Positions 12,746 through 22,599 of a stretch of 64,000 nt of DNA are shown here, piece after piece. Source of the DNA: Acholoe squamosa (lineage: Eukaryota > Annelida > Polychaeta > Phyllodocida > Polynoidae); NCBI GenBank assembly GCA_949317995.1, contig OX439044.1, positions 11,875,141 through 11,939,140 of the forward strand, read 5' to 3'. Numbering within the stretch: the stretch's first letter is position 1; each line of letters begins with the position of its first letter. The notes under the pieces were generated by a model. The model saw nothing but the letters and a program-made list of their open reading frames with translations, was not told the DNA's origin and did not search any database. A program made the position numbers and the translations under genes.

Positions 12746-13730
12746 TGGCACGGCATACAGTACTAGGTTGATAGAGTTGGCACGATGCACTCATTAGTAC
12801 CCGGCGAGTTACTCGCCAAACGAGCATAAACTCGTAGGAAGTATCCTCGTCTTAAATGGCATATGCAGCAGATTAGTTATCGGCATCACTTGAGCATTCT
12901 GGTCCTGTATGTATAAATGTGAGCCTCTTGGGGTAAACTCAGGAAGGACCTGGGAGCATTGGTATACAGTGTAGTTGAAAAGAAGCTCATTATCTAGCTG
13001 GGGTCGTTGAGGAAGGATGAACTGTCGTAGGAATGAAAAAGGAACGAGAATACATCGTAAGGTATAGTTTGTGCATGGAGGTGGTGAATCAATCTTTATA
13101 CATAGATATGTGGATGTATCTATATGTGAGTGTGATTCTGAAAAGTTCAAACATATGGGACAGTCACAGAGATGTAAGACCCTCAGAGGTTCATCTACTT
13201 TCAAAGGTCCAGAGGCCCTCAAATTTAGACTTTAGTGCAGATACTTATGTTTAGAAATCCTTCACTTGTGAATTGCTCAAGGGTCCTAAAATTGTCTAAG
13301 GTTGGATCAACACCTCTACAGTTATATTCTCTCTAGATGGCACCAAGGTTAGTGACAGACACTAGTTAGCGCTGTCATAAAGACGACTGACTCAGAGATA
13401 TAAGACATATATTTTTTTAAGGGAGGTGGGGCGGGGGTAGGGGTTTAGGTTTGAGGGCTACATCATGTATAGGGAACTTCCCCGACGAGGGGGGCAAGCT
13501 CCCTGCCCCCACCCCCTTAAATTCTACGGCAGTGTGACTGACATCAAGTCCCTTCACTATTCCCAGCTCCTACTCCAGTTGTCACATCGTTACCGCCTTA
13601 TATGGACTAAAGCTCACCGTGATGACGCCGCTCTATGACTCGTCCGCCAGTTACACCTGGTTATTGTTTTAATGCGTGTGTTATAGTAAGCACATTTCTG
13701 AGAAATGCAAAAGACAAACAATCAATGTGG
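12746..13730. other. No confident gene
   Basis: Includes a CPE fragment (GGCGAGTTACTCGCCAAAC near 12802). A 137-codon minus-strand frame at 12809-13222 is cysteine/serine/leucine-rich and matches no family I know. A frame of that length is expected by chance in 64 kb, and it has no supporting splice or start context. Confidence 0.45.
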
Positions 13731-13986
13731 TTAGCCCTTTAATTGCCGCTGATGCATTAATGCATCATGCCCATTAGCTGTCATGATGCATGAATGTAGC
13801 CCTAGCGAGTAACTCACCAGGACTACATTCAAGCATCATGCCGACCCTACGGGATTGATACACTCCCGAAGAGTTGGCATGATTCTTCAATGAAGTGCTG
13901 ATGAGCAGTCTCGCCAGCACTTCATTGGTGCATCATGCCGATCAATGGGCATGATGCATTCCTGCATCAGCGGCCTTTAAGGGTTT
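13731..13986. mobile_element. CPE, complete copy
   Basis: Both termini are present: TTAGCCCTTTAATTGCCGCTGATGCA on the left and TGCATCAGCGGCCTTTAAGGG on the right, an inverted pair. Inside are a CCCTAGCGAG-type hairpin (loop TAA), a palindromic CGACCCTACGGG..CCCGAAGAGTTGG linker and a GCTGATGAG-type hairpin (loop CAGT). This is the clearest view of the family's two-hairpin layout, about 255 bp. Confidence 0.93.
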
Positions 13987-14193
13987 TTATCTTCCTCCTG
14001 CTGTCATCACCTACCCCCAAATAACCGAACAAGGTGAGCTCAGTGCTTTATCAAACTGTCATTTTAAAACTCCATGATGCAGCACTGGTGAGTAACTCGC
14101 CCACCGGTGATGCGTTCATGCATCACCGGCCTTGATACACTCCTCAGATGCACCATAGTCAGGGCCTGTAATCAGAATATGTGAAAGGTTGAA

Positions 14194-14492
14194 GCATTTT
14201 TAGATAGAAATGTTTTCAGAGTTGAATTAGGGTAATTTGAGTGTGCCGGATTCAAATCTGTCGTACGCCAACACCTAATCCTTTGGCATATGCCCCAAAT
14301 CCAAGATGGCTGCCACCAAGGCATACTTCCCAGCGAGAATCCTAGAATCTGAAGGGAAAATATGCCTCGGTGGCAACCATTTTGGATTTGGGGCATATGC
14401 CAAAGGATTATGTGTCGGCATACAACAGATTTGAATTCAGCACTATCAAATTGCACTAATTCAACTCGGAAAACATTTCTATCCAAAAATGC
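14194..14492. mobile_element. Foldback (inverted-repeat) element, ~300 bp
   Basis: The left arm 14194-14329 and right arm ~14352-14492 are inverted copies of each other almost to the ends (GCATTTTTAGATAGAAATG..CATTTCTATCCAAAAATGC). They share internal blocks such as CCTTTGGCATATGCCCCAAAT with ATTTGGGGCATATGCCAAAGG. The loop is ~20 bases. The minus-strand open frame across it is a consequence of the repeat. It is a MITE or foldback transposon; target duplication is not evident. Confidence 0.92.
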
Positions 14493-14618
14493 CTAGCACT
14501 TCTTTACTAAGCATCTTTTGCACATTTGGCTCTAGACTACCAATATAATACTGGTGAGTTACTTGCGAGCACAGTCTGTATTGGTTCATTATGCTGACCG
14601 AAGGAACGTGGACCTAGG

Positions 14619-14960
14619 TGGGCCTCCCTGGTCCTTCTTATAAGGGTCTTAATCTTATTTACCCTGCCCCCTCCAGAGATGCCACTTTTCCTGGTTTACC
14701 AGGAATTCCTGGTTTTGATTCCAAGATTTCTGTATCAAATTATGTTTAATTCCTGGGAAAATGTGTCCCAAAGTCCAATTTTCCTGGGTTTATTTTTGTC
14801 GGCCAGTGAGTGGCATCTCAATCCCTCTTCGTGTCAGGTACACACATATGTGCTTAGGCACACACATTCATCTATTAATTGAAGTCTAATATAATTTTTT
14901 CACATGAATATGACCTAAGCTGTTGAGATGGCGTGGAACAACCATTACATGCTCACACAG
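14619..14960 (+). mobile_element. TCAC-tailed SINE, split by MITE-B
   Basis: The head GGGCCTCCCTGGTCCTTCTTATAAGGGTC lies left of 14675. The body (AGGTACACACATATGTGC, CATGAATATGACCTAAGCTG, GGCGTGGAACAACC) lies right of 14819. A complete MITE-B interrupts it, so the SINE inserted first. Confidence 0.85.
14675..14819. mobile_element. MITE-B, complete copy inside a SINE
   Basis: Terminal inverted repeat AGAGATGCCACT..AGTGGCATCTC. The interior has the small palindrome CCTGGTTTACCAGG followed by AATTCCTGGTTTTGATTCC. It is 145 bp and near-identical to the copy at 22460. The open frame through both copies (starting MPLFLVYQEFLVL) reflects shared sequence, not a gene. Confidence 0.92.
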
Positions 14961-15778
14961 ATCAAGGAGCATCAGGGGGTCCTTAAAGGGTTAACCTCCC
15001 CCCCTCCCCTTCCTGCTGACCAACATAATCATTTTCTGTGAGGAGGAAGAGTCTGGAGTGCGATTAGAGGTATTGGGTGGGGGAGGGGAGGGAATTGATG
15101 TCTGTGGTCATTGGCTCTATTTTCCTATCAGGCCCACACTAAAATTAAAGTGGACTAATTTTGTAATCCCCCGACAATTAGTCATAGGTCCTGTTAAGCA
15201 GAAAGCAAGCTCAGCTTCCTAGAAAGCAAAACGATTTGAACTGTACTGCTCGGCAATTAATTAATTAATTAATTAATTAATAATGAATTAAATAATGTAT
15301 TGGTAGCTATACTGTTGTATTGAGCATAGGGTGGCTTGTTGACGTTCCACATTTCATATCATATCCATGGCCGGAAAACTACATTACGCATCAATTTAAT
15401 GGATAAAAACGGGTGTTCGCGTCCGTAAATAGTGACACTATAGGCACACAGAAGCGGGGCTTGTTAAGACGGTAGATGGTAGACAATTTAAGTTATTGTA
15501 TATTTACCATTCCTATACATCCTTACTGTCAACTGTGCAAAATATTGATATTCATTCCTCAATTTGAACCAGAAACAAAAGAAAACAAAGGTTCGCATGG
15601 AAACTATACAAATCGGTGGAACATCCTCCTGAGTAGGCAGGCCCAGCACTGCCTTTATTGCATTTACCTCCCGGACGCCTCTCCAAATCAGATGAACAAT
15701 GACAATATTTCAAATTTGTAACAAACGTGTTTTGATCCAATAATTTCTGCCTTAGATGTGAAAGATTTATCAGGCACA
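14961..15778. other. No gene seen; (TTAA)n
   Basis: Non-coding DNA. A short TTAA tetranucleotide run lies at about 15255-15282. An 81-codon frame at 15476-15721 lacks any recognisable feature. Confidence 0.45.
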
Positions 15779-16006
15779 TTAACCCTGTAGGGACCGCTGA
15801 TGCATTAATGCATCATGTCCATTGGTCGTCATGATGCACCAATGAAGTGCTGGCGAGACTACTCGCCAGCACTTCATTGGAGCATCATGCCGACCCTCCG
15901 GGAGTTTGTGTATCAATCACTTATCCATCAATGCGCTATACATTGGTGCATCATGAGGACCAATGTGCATGATGCATTAATGCAGCAGCGGCCCTTAACG
16001 GGTTAA
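15779..16006. mobile_element. CPE, complete copy flanked by TTAA
   Basis: TTAACCCTGTAGGGACCGCTGATGCA on the left is mirrored by TGCAGCAGCGGCCCTTAACGGGTTAA on the right; both ends sit on TTAA. The GCTGG-type hairpin (loop ACTA) is nearly perfect. The second hairpin is mostly deleted. TTAA ends with CCCTTT termini are what piggyBac-type non-autonomous elements show (established for that superfamily; assignment here is inference). Confidence 0.93.
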
Positions 16007-16099
16007 GCTTCCCTCGCCATACTCACACCCTTCATTTGGTACTGTCAATGACGCACTGCGAGTTTAAATTGCACACCCGATGACGCATTGCATTTTCTA

Positions 16100-16727
16100 G
16101 GCATGTCCTCAAAATTTAGATTTCAGGACATCTATTTTTAAATTTCTTTCGAACCCGAGGCACATGAGCCTGCGCGTGCGCACACAAAAACCATTAAAAA
16201 CCAAACCTGAAAAATGCGCAGCCTTTTTGGTTTTTGCCCCTCCCCGCGCTGCCCGGGCCCCTAGACAATTAGCAATGACGAATTGTCGATCCTGGCTGAA
16301 ACGGCTGAAAAGGAAGCATTTCAAAAATAAAAGAAATTGACAAAAAAAAAAAAAATATAACTGGGTGATCCTCCTTCGTCTTTGTATTGTAAAGCCCAGC
16401 TGCTGCTCGCGTTTTCAGTTAGACAGTTGTCTGAATGACTCATTGCAGAATGTCAGCACTTTAGAACTTGTTTTTCGCTATTTTCTAATACTGATAGAAT
16501 GTCTGACACTCCCCACGCCACCCCCCCCCCCTTGGTGTGACGACTATCTGTATAAAAATCTACCCACCAATGGACCCTGGGACGGCTCAGCTTCCAGCCA
16601 ATCAGAATCCAGCCCCTCATTGGCTGCAGAGCTATTCCGCTTCCGGTGTTTTTAAGGGACGCTGGAGTGAAATAGATGTTAGATTTGAGAAGTTGGAAAA
16701 AGAAAACTTTATTGCCAATTTTCCCAG
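16100..16727 (+). promoter_or_regulatory. Putative housekeeping-type promoter and first exon
   Basis: Four promoter motifs cluster here. TGCGCGTGCGCA at 16171-16182 fits the NRF1 consensus exactly in reverse complement. CCAAT lies at 16598-16602, an inverted CCAAT (ATTGG) at 16619-16623, and an ETS core CTTCCGG at 16640-16646. About 80 bases further on is a donor-like CCCAG|GTATTG (16727/16728). NRF1, NF-Y and ETS sites are typical of TATA-less animal promoters (established knowledge). It lies 2.3 kb upstream of the first FUZ exon found and points the same way, so it may start FUZ. However, I found no FUZ N-terminal coding sequence between the two, so it could be an alternative start or serve another gene. 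Confidence 0.45.
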
Positions 16728-17723
16728 GTATTGAATAAAATTTGAGCCCCGAGGAAATGGCTTAATTGGCAAGGAAAGATTAATTTTCCTATCTCAAATC
16801 ATGAACGATCGACAAGATTTTCAAGTGAAATTACATATTACTACAGAGCTGAATAGATAATAGATACATTGCATATCAGTATCTATTATGTATAGTACGA
16901 CAAATGTATATTTCAAAATTTCATTGAGTTTTCTTAGAAAGCATCAGAATTGATCTTTGTGTTACTTTTTCTTTTGTTTTATAAAGGTTTTATTTTTTGG
17001 AATTTAAAATTTTAACAAGAGGCCGTCTTGATGATATGAAAACTTTAGTCTTGAGTCTCCATAGAACATGTCACCTGTTACCATACAGTATATTGAGTTT
17101 CCAACACAACTGGTTCAGATCCAGCAAAATGCATTGAAATCTCTTTATAGGGAGGGCCGTGGAATTGATAATAACTTTGTTAATTGCAAACAAAGCTCAT
17201 TATAACCATTACAAATGATATAGAAAGAAAAGTAGCTGCTGTCACCATTCCTTCAACGCTTTACCCGGGGTTTGGGCCTTTACCTTGGGTCACACAACAA
17301 ATCAGTGCTATAGAAAGTAGCTCATTTTAGGCTAAGAGATATCGACATAGACAACTCTGGATGTTAAACACGAATACCAAAATTAGTAGATTTTAATTTT
17401 GAAAATTGTACGTATTATCATAGGATGTCAAATATAAATATCAACATTTTAACAGAGAAATTAGTGAAATTTACCCAAATAATGATCATTAAATTAAGAA
17501 ATAACCCTAATCTTTTCAATAAGGAATCAGCCCCGAATCCCTGATTTTGCATTCAGCCACCAAAAGGCAATTTCCCCACAGAGGGAAGGCCGACAACACG
17601 GACTCCATTAACGCCGGGTGAGCCTTTTACAAAACCCCAGATACTTAAACTTCCATCTGCAGTATTTGGTTTCTCTAGTTGCAAAACCTTGTTGTGTATA
17701 AAACCCACCAGACGGCGCTGCAA
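16728..17723. other. No gene seen
   Basis: AT-rich, intron-like DNA. A GC-richer patch at 17560-17720 is open on the minus strand (residues include ...SLSIWGFVKGSPGVNGVRV) but no homologue is recognised and the frame continues into a CPE. Confidence 0.4.
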
Positions 17724-17962
17724 CCCTTTAAGGGCTTTAATGCATAGGGCCCTTTGGTCGGGATGGTGCATGATTGCAGCCCTGGCGAGTAACTCGCCAG
17801 GGCTGCATTCACGCATCATCCCGACCCTTCGGGGTTGATACATGGGTCTGCATGATGCAGCAATGCAGTGCTCAGGAGTAGGTTTGACAGTTATGCATTT
17901 GTGCATCAGGATGATTTAGGAACATGAACCTGGAGGCATCGCGCTGCCCCTAAAGGGTTAAC
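17724..17962. mobile_element. CPE copy, both ends
   Basis: The left end CCCTTTAAGGGC and the right end CTGCCCCTAAAGGGTTAA are inverted. The first hairpin is near perfect: GGTCGGGATGGTGCATGATTGCAGCCCTGGCGAG, loop TAA, CTCGCCAGGGCTGCATTCACGCATCATCCCGACC. Here GGGATG pairs with CATCCC (usual GGCATG/CATGCC), a paired change. The second hairpin is decayed. Confidence 0.9.
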
Positions 17963-18630
17963 AGAGGCAGAGTCTGACAGAAAATAGTGCATAACTGTGA
18001 CAAGGATGGGGTTGTGAAGCACCGTGTGTCTGCCTCCTCCACCCCCCCCCCCTTTCTTTTTACACCCCAGTTTCTTTATTTAGGCATTTTGAAGTATTCA
18101 TAGCCCAGTTGTTATCATTATTAACTTGTTTTATAGGGCGTTTATCCGTCGACAAAACAGCCTAATCGTCTTCAAACTCTTGTGAATTTTGTGTTGTGAC
18201 TGTATTTATTGTAGCTGGGATTGGAATAACTCAAGTCCCACGTGTTTTGTAGTTTATCACCTGTTATCAAGGATTCCACCTACTTTTATTGGCTAGTTTT
18301 ATCACTTGATTCATTGTTTACCCTACTCGTTGTTTAATTTCTATCCATTCATTTGCATAATAGGGTATTTATCCAGTGGTATTTTCAGTGGTTTATTTTC
18401 TCATTGCTTTTATTACCATTATGTCATTGAGACTAACTTTTTTTTTCTCTCAAGGCACATTTTTTCAAGGTCATGGAAGTAATAAATCTTTTACTGTTCG
18501 TCATCTTAGTGCAAGACCTTGTATATTTAAATGTCATAATACAGACCATAATGAATGTTGAAACATGTATTAGAAGTCTCAGTGATTTCAGGCAAGGCAC
18601 GATGTTCATAGTTTATATAAATGATTTCAG
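17963..18630. other. No gene seen
   Basis: Intron-like AT-rich DNA with a poly-C run (18042-18052) and T-rich tracts. A TTTTTTTTCTCTCAAG|G at ~18456 resembles an acceptor, but the sequence after it does not read as any FUZ region. Confidence 0.4.
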
Positions 18631-19071
18631 GTGTCCTACAAGCTTGTTGACAGTCCAATATTAATGGTTTCAGGTGTGCTACATGCTCGTTGACAGTCCA
18701 ATATAAATGGTTTCAGGTGTGCTGCAAGCTCGTTGACAGTGCAATATTAATGGTTTCATGTGTGATACAAGGTTTTTGACCATCCAAAATTAATGTTTTC
18801 AGGTGACAGTCAAATGTTAATAGTTTCAGGTCAGCTACAGGCTCGTTGACAGTCCAGTGTTAATGGTTTCAGGTGTACTACAAACTTGTTGACAGTCCAA
18901 TATTAATGGTTTCATGTGTGCTACAAGCTCGTTGACAGTCCAATATTAATGGTTTCAGGTGTGATACAAGGTTTTTGACCATCCAAAATTAATGTTTTCA
19001 GGTGACAGTCAAATGTTAATGGTTTCAGGTCAGCTACAAATTTGTTGACAGTCCAATATTAATGGTTTCAG
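18631..19071 (+). repeat. 43-bp minisatellite copying the FUZ intron-exon junction
   Basis: Eleven head-to-tail units start at 18631, 18674, 18717, 18760, 18803, 18830, 18873, 18916, 18959, 19002 and 19029. Nine are exactly 43 bp; two (18803, 19002) are 27 bp through the same 16-bp deletion. Each unit is GTGTGCTACAAGCTNGTTG + ACAGTC, matching the first 25 nt of the coding exon at 19072, then CAATATTAATGGTTTCAG, matching the end of the intron. A 113-bp block (18760-18872) is repeated at 18959-19071. Nine of eleven units end in CAG; two end in CAT. The array therefore presents tandem copies of a 3' splice site ahead of the real exon. Confidence 0.95.
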
Positions 19072-19182
19072 GTGTGCTACAAGCTTGTTGACAGTCTCCT
19101 GGAGCAGACGGCAGGGTTCACCTTCGGCCCTATGGTGCAGTGCGTGGATGTGGTCGCTGCCCCAGAAAATGCCATCCTCCAG
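19072..19182 (+). CDS. FUZ: FUZ (Fuzzy) exon, internal, 37 codons
   Basis: Fuzzy is a longin-domain protein of the CPLANE complex (with INTU and WDPCP). It acts at the base of cilia in planar polarity, ciliogenesis and RAB23 activation (established for vertebrates and flies). This exon is phase 0 at both ends: AATGGTTTCAG|GTG at the start and CTCCAG|GTAAGG at the end. It reads VCYKLVDSLLEQ, then MVQCVDVVAAPENAILQ. From memory, vertebrate Fuz has SYCLIDSFLGDS followed by LTQCVDCVIPPEGSLLQ at the same place, around residue 140-175. The upstream junction is copied in the adjoining 43-bp minisatellite. I chose the last acceptor (19071) because only it gives an uninterrupted frame with the family match; adding one 43-nt unit would break the frame. 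Confidence 0.93.
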
Positions 19183-19469
19183 GTAAGGTTACATTCTTGT
19201 ACCCTCTTATTACCATTTGATATATTTTAGGCCAATACGTTAGGGATTCAAATCGAGTTTCCCTACAGATTTTCGAGCAAATGATAAGATCTAAGTGAAA
19301 ACACTTTTAGACAAAAATTAAGGTATTTTTTAAGTACAAATTGAGTTGTACGAGACAGTACAGAGAGTTAGTGGCATGTGTGTTATCATGATTATTTCTA
19401 AACAGATTATTTACATTATACATTACATTATATCAAAACACTATGCAGCACCAAAAGAGAACTGTAAAA
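19183..19469 (+). other. FUZ intron, 5' part
   Basis: Follows donor CAG|GTAAGG. Plain AT-rich sequence; this intron runs to 29609 (10.4 kb) and carries many of the elements listed below. Confidence 0.6.
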
Positions 19470-19682
19470 CCAGTGTATAGGCCGCACTGATGTACATTAA
19501 AGCCGCACCCTGACTTTTAGAAGATGCTATGAACCATATCTGGGTCCTTAAATTGATTCCATTCCTTACTATCATCTATATTCTTATAACGCCCTTCATT
19601 TAAGCCACACCTTATCTTCAGGAACCTCAATAAGCTGCAGTAGGTCTATAAGCCGCGCCTTATACGCAGGGTTTTAAGGTAG
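19470..19682. repeat. GTATAAGCCGC-family repeat
   Basis: Contains GTGTATAGGCCGCACTGATG, AAAGCCGCACCCTGACTTTTAG, TAAGCCACACCTTAT and GCCGCGCCTTATACGCAGGGTTTTAAGGT. The last is the mirrored end of the family. Lies in the first FUZ intron found. Confidence 0.7.
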
Positions 19683-20250
19683 TAGTGAAGAGCTGATTGG
19701 CACTTGTCATATCAGAATGGTTATTATGATTGTACTATGTACACTCATGTGGGCCCATTCACAACCATATTAACCAACATCAACCATAATATAACAACTC
19801 CACATTGAACTGAAAGTTTAAATTGCTGATTGTTGGCACTGGTGCCGGCTGACAATCAGAGTTCCCAGGGTGTACTTAACTGATGGTTTTCAGAGATAAC
19901 TACTTCACAAGTTGGGCTCATTAGATATCAAAAAGCACCTGCACCGCTAACCACCCGTCTCCAGCATTAGTTAGGTAATAATGAGCTTCACACAATTCTC
20001 TCTTCAAATTTAAAAGCCTTTCTCTCCCTCTCTCTCGAGCTGCTCAGGTCCCTGTGCCATTCTCCCCAGCAGCTCAATTCCATCTCTGATTCTGTTTTGA
20101 TTTTCATGTCTGTCTTTGTATGTCTCTGCTTTTGTTGTTTTTTTCCCTTGCCCCCCCCCTCCCCAGTGTGTCTGTCTCTGCTACAGATGTTTTTGTATAT
20201 TGTCTCTATCTCTCTCTGTTTCTGTCCCCCGTCTATTTGTTTCCCAATAT
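19683..20250. other. FUZ intron, nothing recognised
   Basis: Non-coding, with a TC-rich stretch at 20022-20035 and T/C-rich sequence to 20225. Confidence 0.45.
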
Positions 20251-20815
20251 GAACTCTTTAAGGGCCACTAATGCATTTATCCATCATGTCCATCGGTCAT
20301 CATGATGCATGGATACCTCAGCAGGGTTATACATAAATCCAGGGGCGTAGGAAAAGGGGGGGGCAGGGGGGCCTGCCCCCCCATCATGAAGGAGGTGGGG
20401 CCTGAATATGTCTGGCCCCCCCCCCAATATTTTCCAAGAACTCATAAACACAATGGAAAAGAAGCTAAAACTTTACATCTCAAATTAGATTATTATGGTG
20501 ATGTCATAGGGAGAACGAGAAAGTCAGCTCCAAAATTTACCAGCAATCACTTTTCTATATTAATTCTAAATACGCATATATATAGACGCCATCACGCATC
20601 AGCTGACAATTCAAGGTGGTTGCGATAGTGCCCTCGCCAGGCCCCCCCCCCCCCCAATGAAGATTTGCTGACCATACAGGATCGATACTGTCCTGACGGT
20701 CGGCATGATACTCCAATTAAGTGCTGGCGAGTAGTCTTAACAGTATTTCATTGGGGCATCATGCCGACCAATGGGCATGATGCACTCCTGTACTAGCGCC
20801 CCTTGAAGGGTGAAC
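20251..20815. mobile_element. CPE copy split by an insertion
   Basis: The left piece (CTCTTTAAGGGCCACTAATGCA..GGTCATCATGATGCATGGAT) ends near 20335. The right piece (GACGGTCGGCATGATACTCC..GTAGTCTTAACAGTATTTCATTGGGGCATCATGCCGACC, right end GCGCCCCTTGAAGGG) resumes near 20670. The inserted ~320 bp begins CCAGGGGCGTAGGAAAAGGGGG and ends in a long C-run (20640-20655), with G-run/C-run inverted character suggesting another MITE. Confidence 0.8.
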
Positions 20816-21119
20816 TCACCCTGTCCCGTCCATCTCAGTCTCTACCTCTGTGACGGTCACTGTCCCACCTCGGGGGGGGGAGGGGCAGGGACCATGGTCT
20901 GTCCAATCCCAAACTAGAGGGGGAGGGCAGTCTATGTTTTGCCTCCGCCCCCCCCCGAAAAAAAAGAATTATAAACCAACCCCTTGATTATGGTGAACTT
21001 GGTCATTTACCCGGAAGTTAAAACAAAAAAGTAGGAACAAAATCTAAGGTTTCAAAATTATCCTTGGGGGCATGCCCCAATACCCCTTCCTATTTGTCTG
21101 TGGTTGACACTGTCCCCAT

Positions 21120-21142
21120 GTACCTCTACCTCTCTCTGTCTG

Positions 21143-21173
<31 letters not shown>

Positions 21174-21174
21174 G

Positions 21175-21261
<87 letters not shown>
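21120..21261. repeat. (TCTG/TC)n then (TCTA)n microsatellite
   Basis: A compound pyrimidine repeat: TCTG/TC to about 21187, then about 18 TCTA units. The leucine/serine-rich frames across it are repeat artefacts. Confidence 0.97.
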
Positions 21262-22012
21262 CATCTCATCTCTGCTGCACTCTCTAGTGAAAATCCTTTA
21301 TTTTATTATTTTGATTCCCTGCACAAGGCTGAACACATTAATGAGACTTACTGCTTTCAACCTAGCAGTGACATGTTGTCTTCCTAGGCGTGATATTCTC
21401 ATGCATATCGCACTCACCTACGAATTAAGTGCTATATCTGTAGTGCTCCCTCTTCATTCTTTTAGTTCCCATGCATTGACTTGACATATAGTATGGATAC
21501 ATTTTCTTTTGTGAATTTGTGTGATCAGTGGTTCATCTGCTAGGACGAATCATATAATAGAATCCGATTTCAATAGCATTTTCATATCCTTTTATACACC
21601 AGATCGGTTCGCTCTCCTCTTGCGTTATATTCCCCATACCTTAAATCACCTTTCATAACAGTGTAGAGAAAAGAATATGATCAATTGATTTAGGTCTCAA
21701 GACACATGTATAAACTAAATTTACTCTCACACTCTATCTCATTGACATAGATGAAATACGGAAACAAACAAGATGCAGTCTCTTGTTTCTGAGATTTGAT
21801 ATTTGATACTAAGTGATATGTGAAAGATAAGAGATAAGCAATTGCATACTTTTTTCATAGGAAATTAGATAGGTTGAATTAGAAGTGTGACACTTGGCAG
21901 TTATTCTACACTACTTTGTACAAATGGGAAAACTTTGTAGATGAGATCAAAAGTTTGCAAAGCTAATTTTCAGCCATTACTACTAATCTGCCTAAGACTC
22001 TTATCCCAACTC
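21262..22012. other. FUZ intron, nothing recognised
   Basis: AT-rich unique sequence between two pyrimidine microsatellites. Confidence 0.45.
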
Positions 22013-22032
22013 TGTCTCTGTGTCTCTGACTC

Positions 22033-22107
<75 letters not shown>

Positions 22108-22233
22108 GTATATATCTCTATATATATATATCTGTCTCCCTGGCTCTTTAATTCTGTCTATCTTTACGAAGGTAATTCTCAGTCCTCACTCCTACTTAAA
22201 CAGTAAACTGACTACTAAACTGCGAAAGGTTCA

Positions 22234-22315
<82 letters not shown>
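22013..22315. repeat. Two (CT)n microsatellites
   Basis: CT/CTAT runs at 22013-22110 and 22237-22315, separated by ~125 bp of unique sequence. The long leucine/serine frame through them is not a gene. Confidence 0.97.
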
Positions 22316-22316
<1 letters not shown>

Positions 22317-22459
22317 CCATCTATCTGTCTGTTCATGTCTGCCTGTCTGTCTGTCCCATTCCGATTGACTGTCGTCTTGCCTGTCCTACCTCCCTTTTTG
22401 TCTTCCATTGTCCATTTCCTACATTTCTATTCTGTCCTCAAAGACAACTTTGTATTATC

Positions 22460-22599
22460 AGAGATGCTACTTTTCCTGGTTTACCAGGAATTCCTGGTTT
22501 TGATTCCAAGGTTTCTGTACTGAATTATGTTAAACTCCTGGGAAAATGTGCCCAAAGTCAAGTTTTCCTGGTTTTTGTCGGCCAGTGAGTGGCATCTCT
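22460..22599. mobile_element. MITE-B, complete copy
   Basis: Ends AGAGATGCTACT and AGTGGCATCTCT form the inverted repeat. The interior is nearly identical to 14675-14819 (CCTGGTTTACCAGGAATTCC, TTTTTGTCGGCCAGTGAG). It lies in the FUZ intron, just after the microsatellites. Confidence 0.92.

Noticed and set aside
12809-13222. 137-codon minus-strand frame
   Set aside because: No domain, no splice or start context; a frame this long is expected by chance in 64 kb.
17553-17720. Minus-strand frame ..SLSIWGFVKGSPGVNGVRVVG.. as an exon
   Set aside because: Short, continues into a CPE, no clear splice sites or known family.
21941-22588. 215-codon frame
   Set aside because: Runs through two CT microsatellites and a MITE-B; leucine/serine cycles and transposon sequence, no gene.
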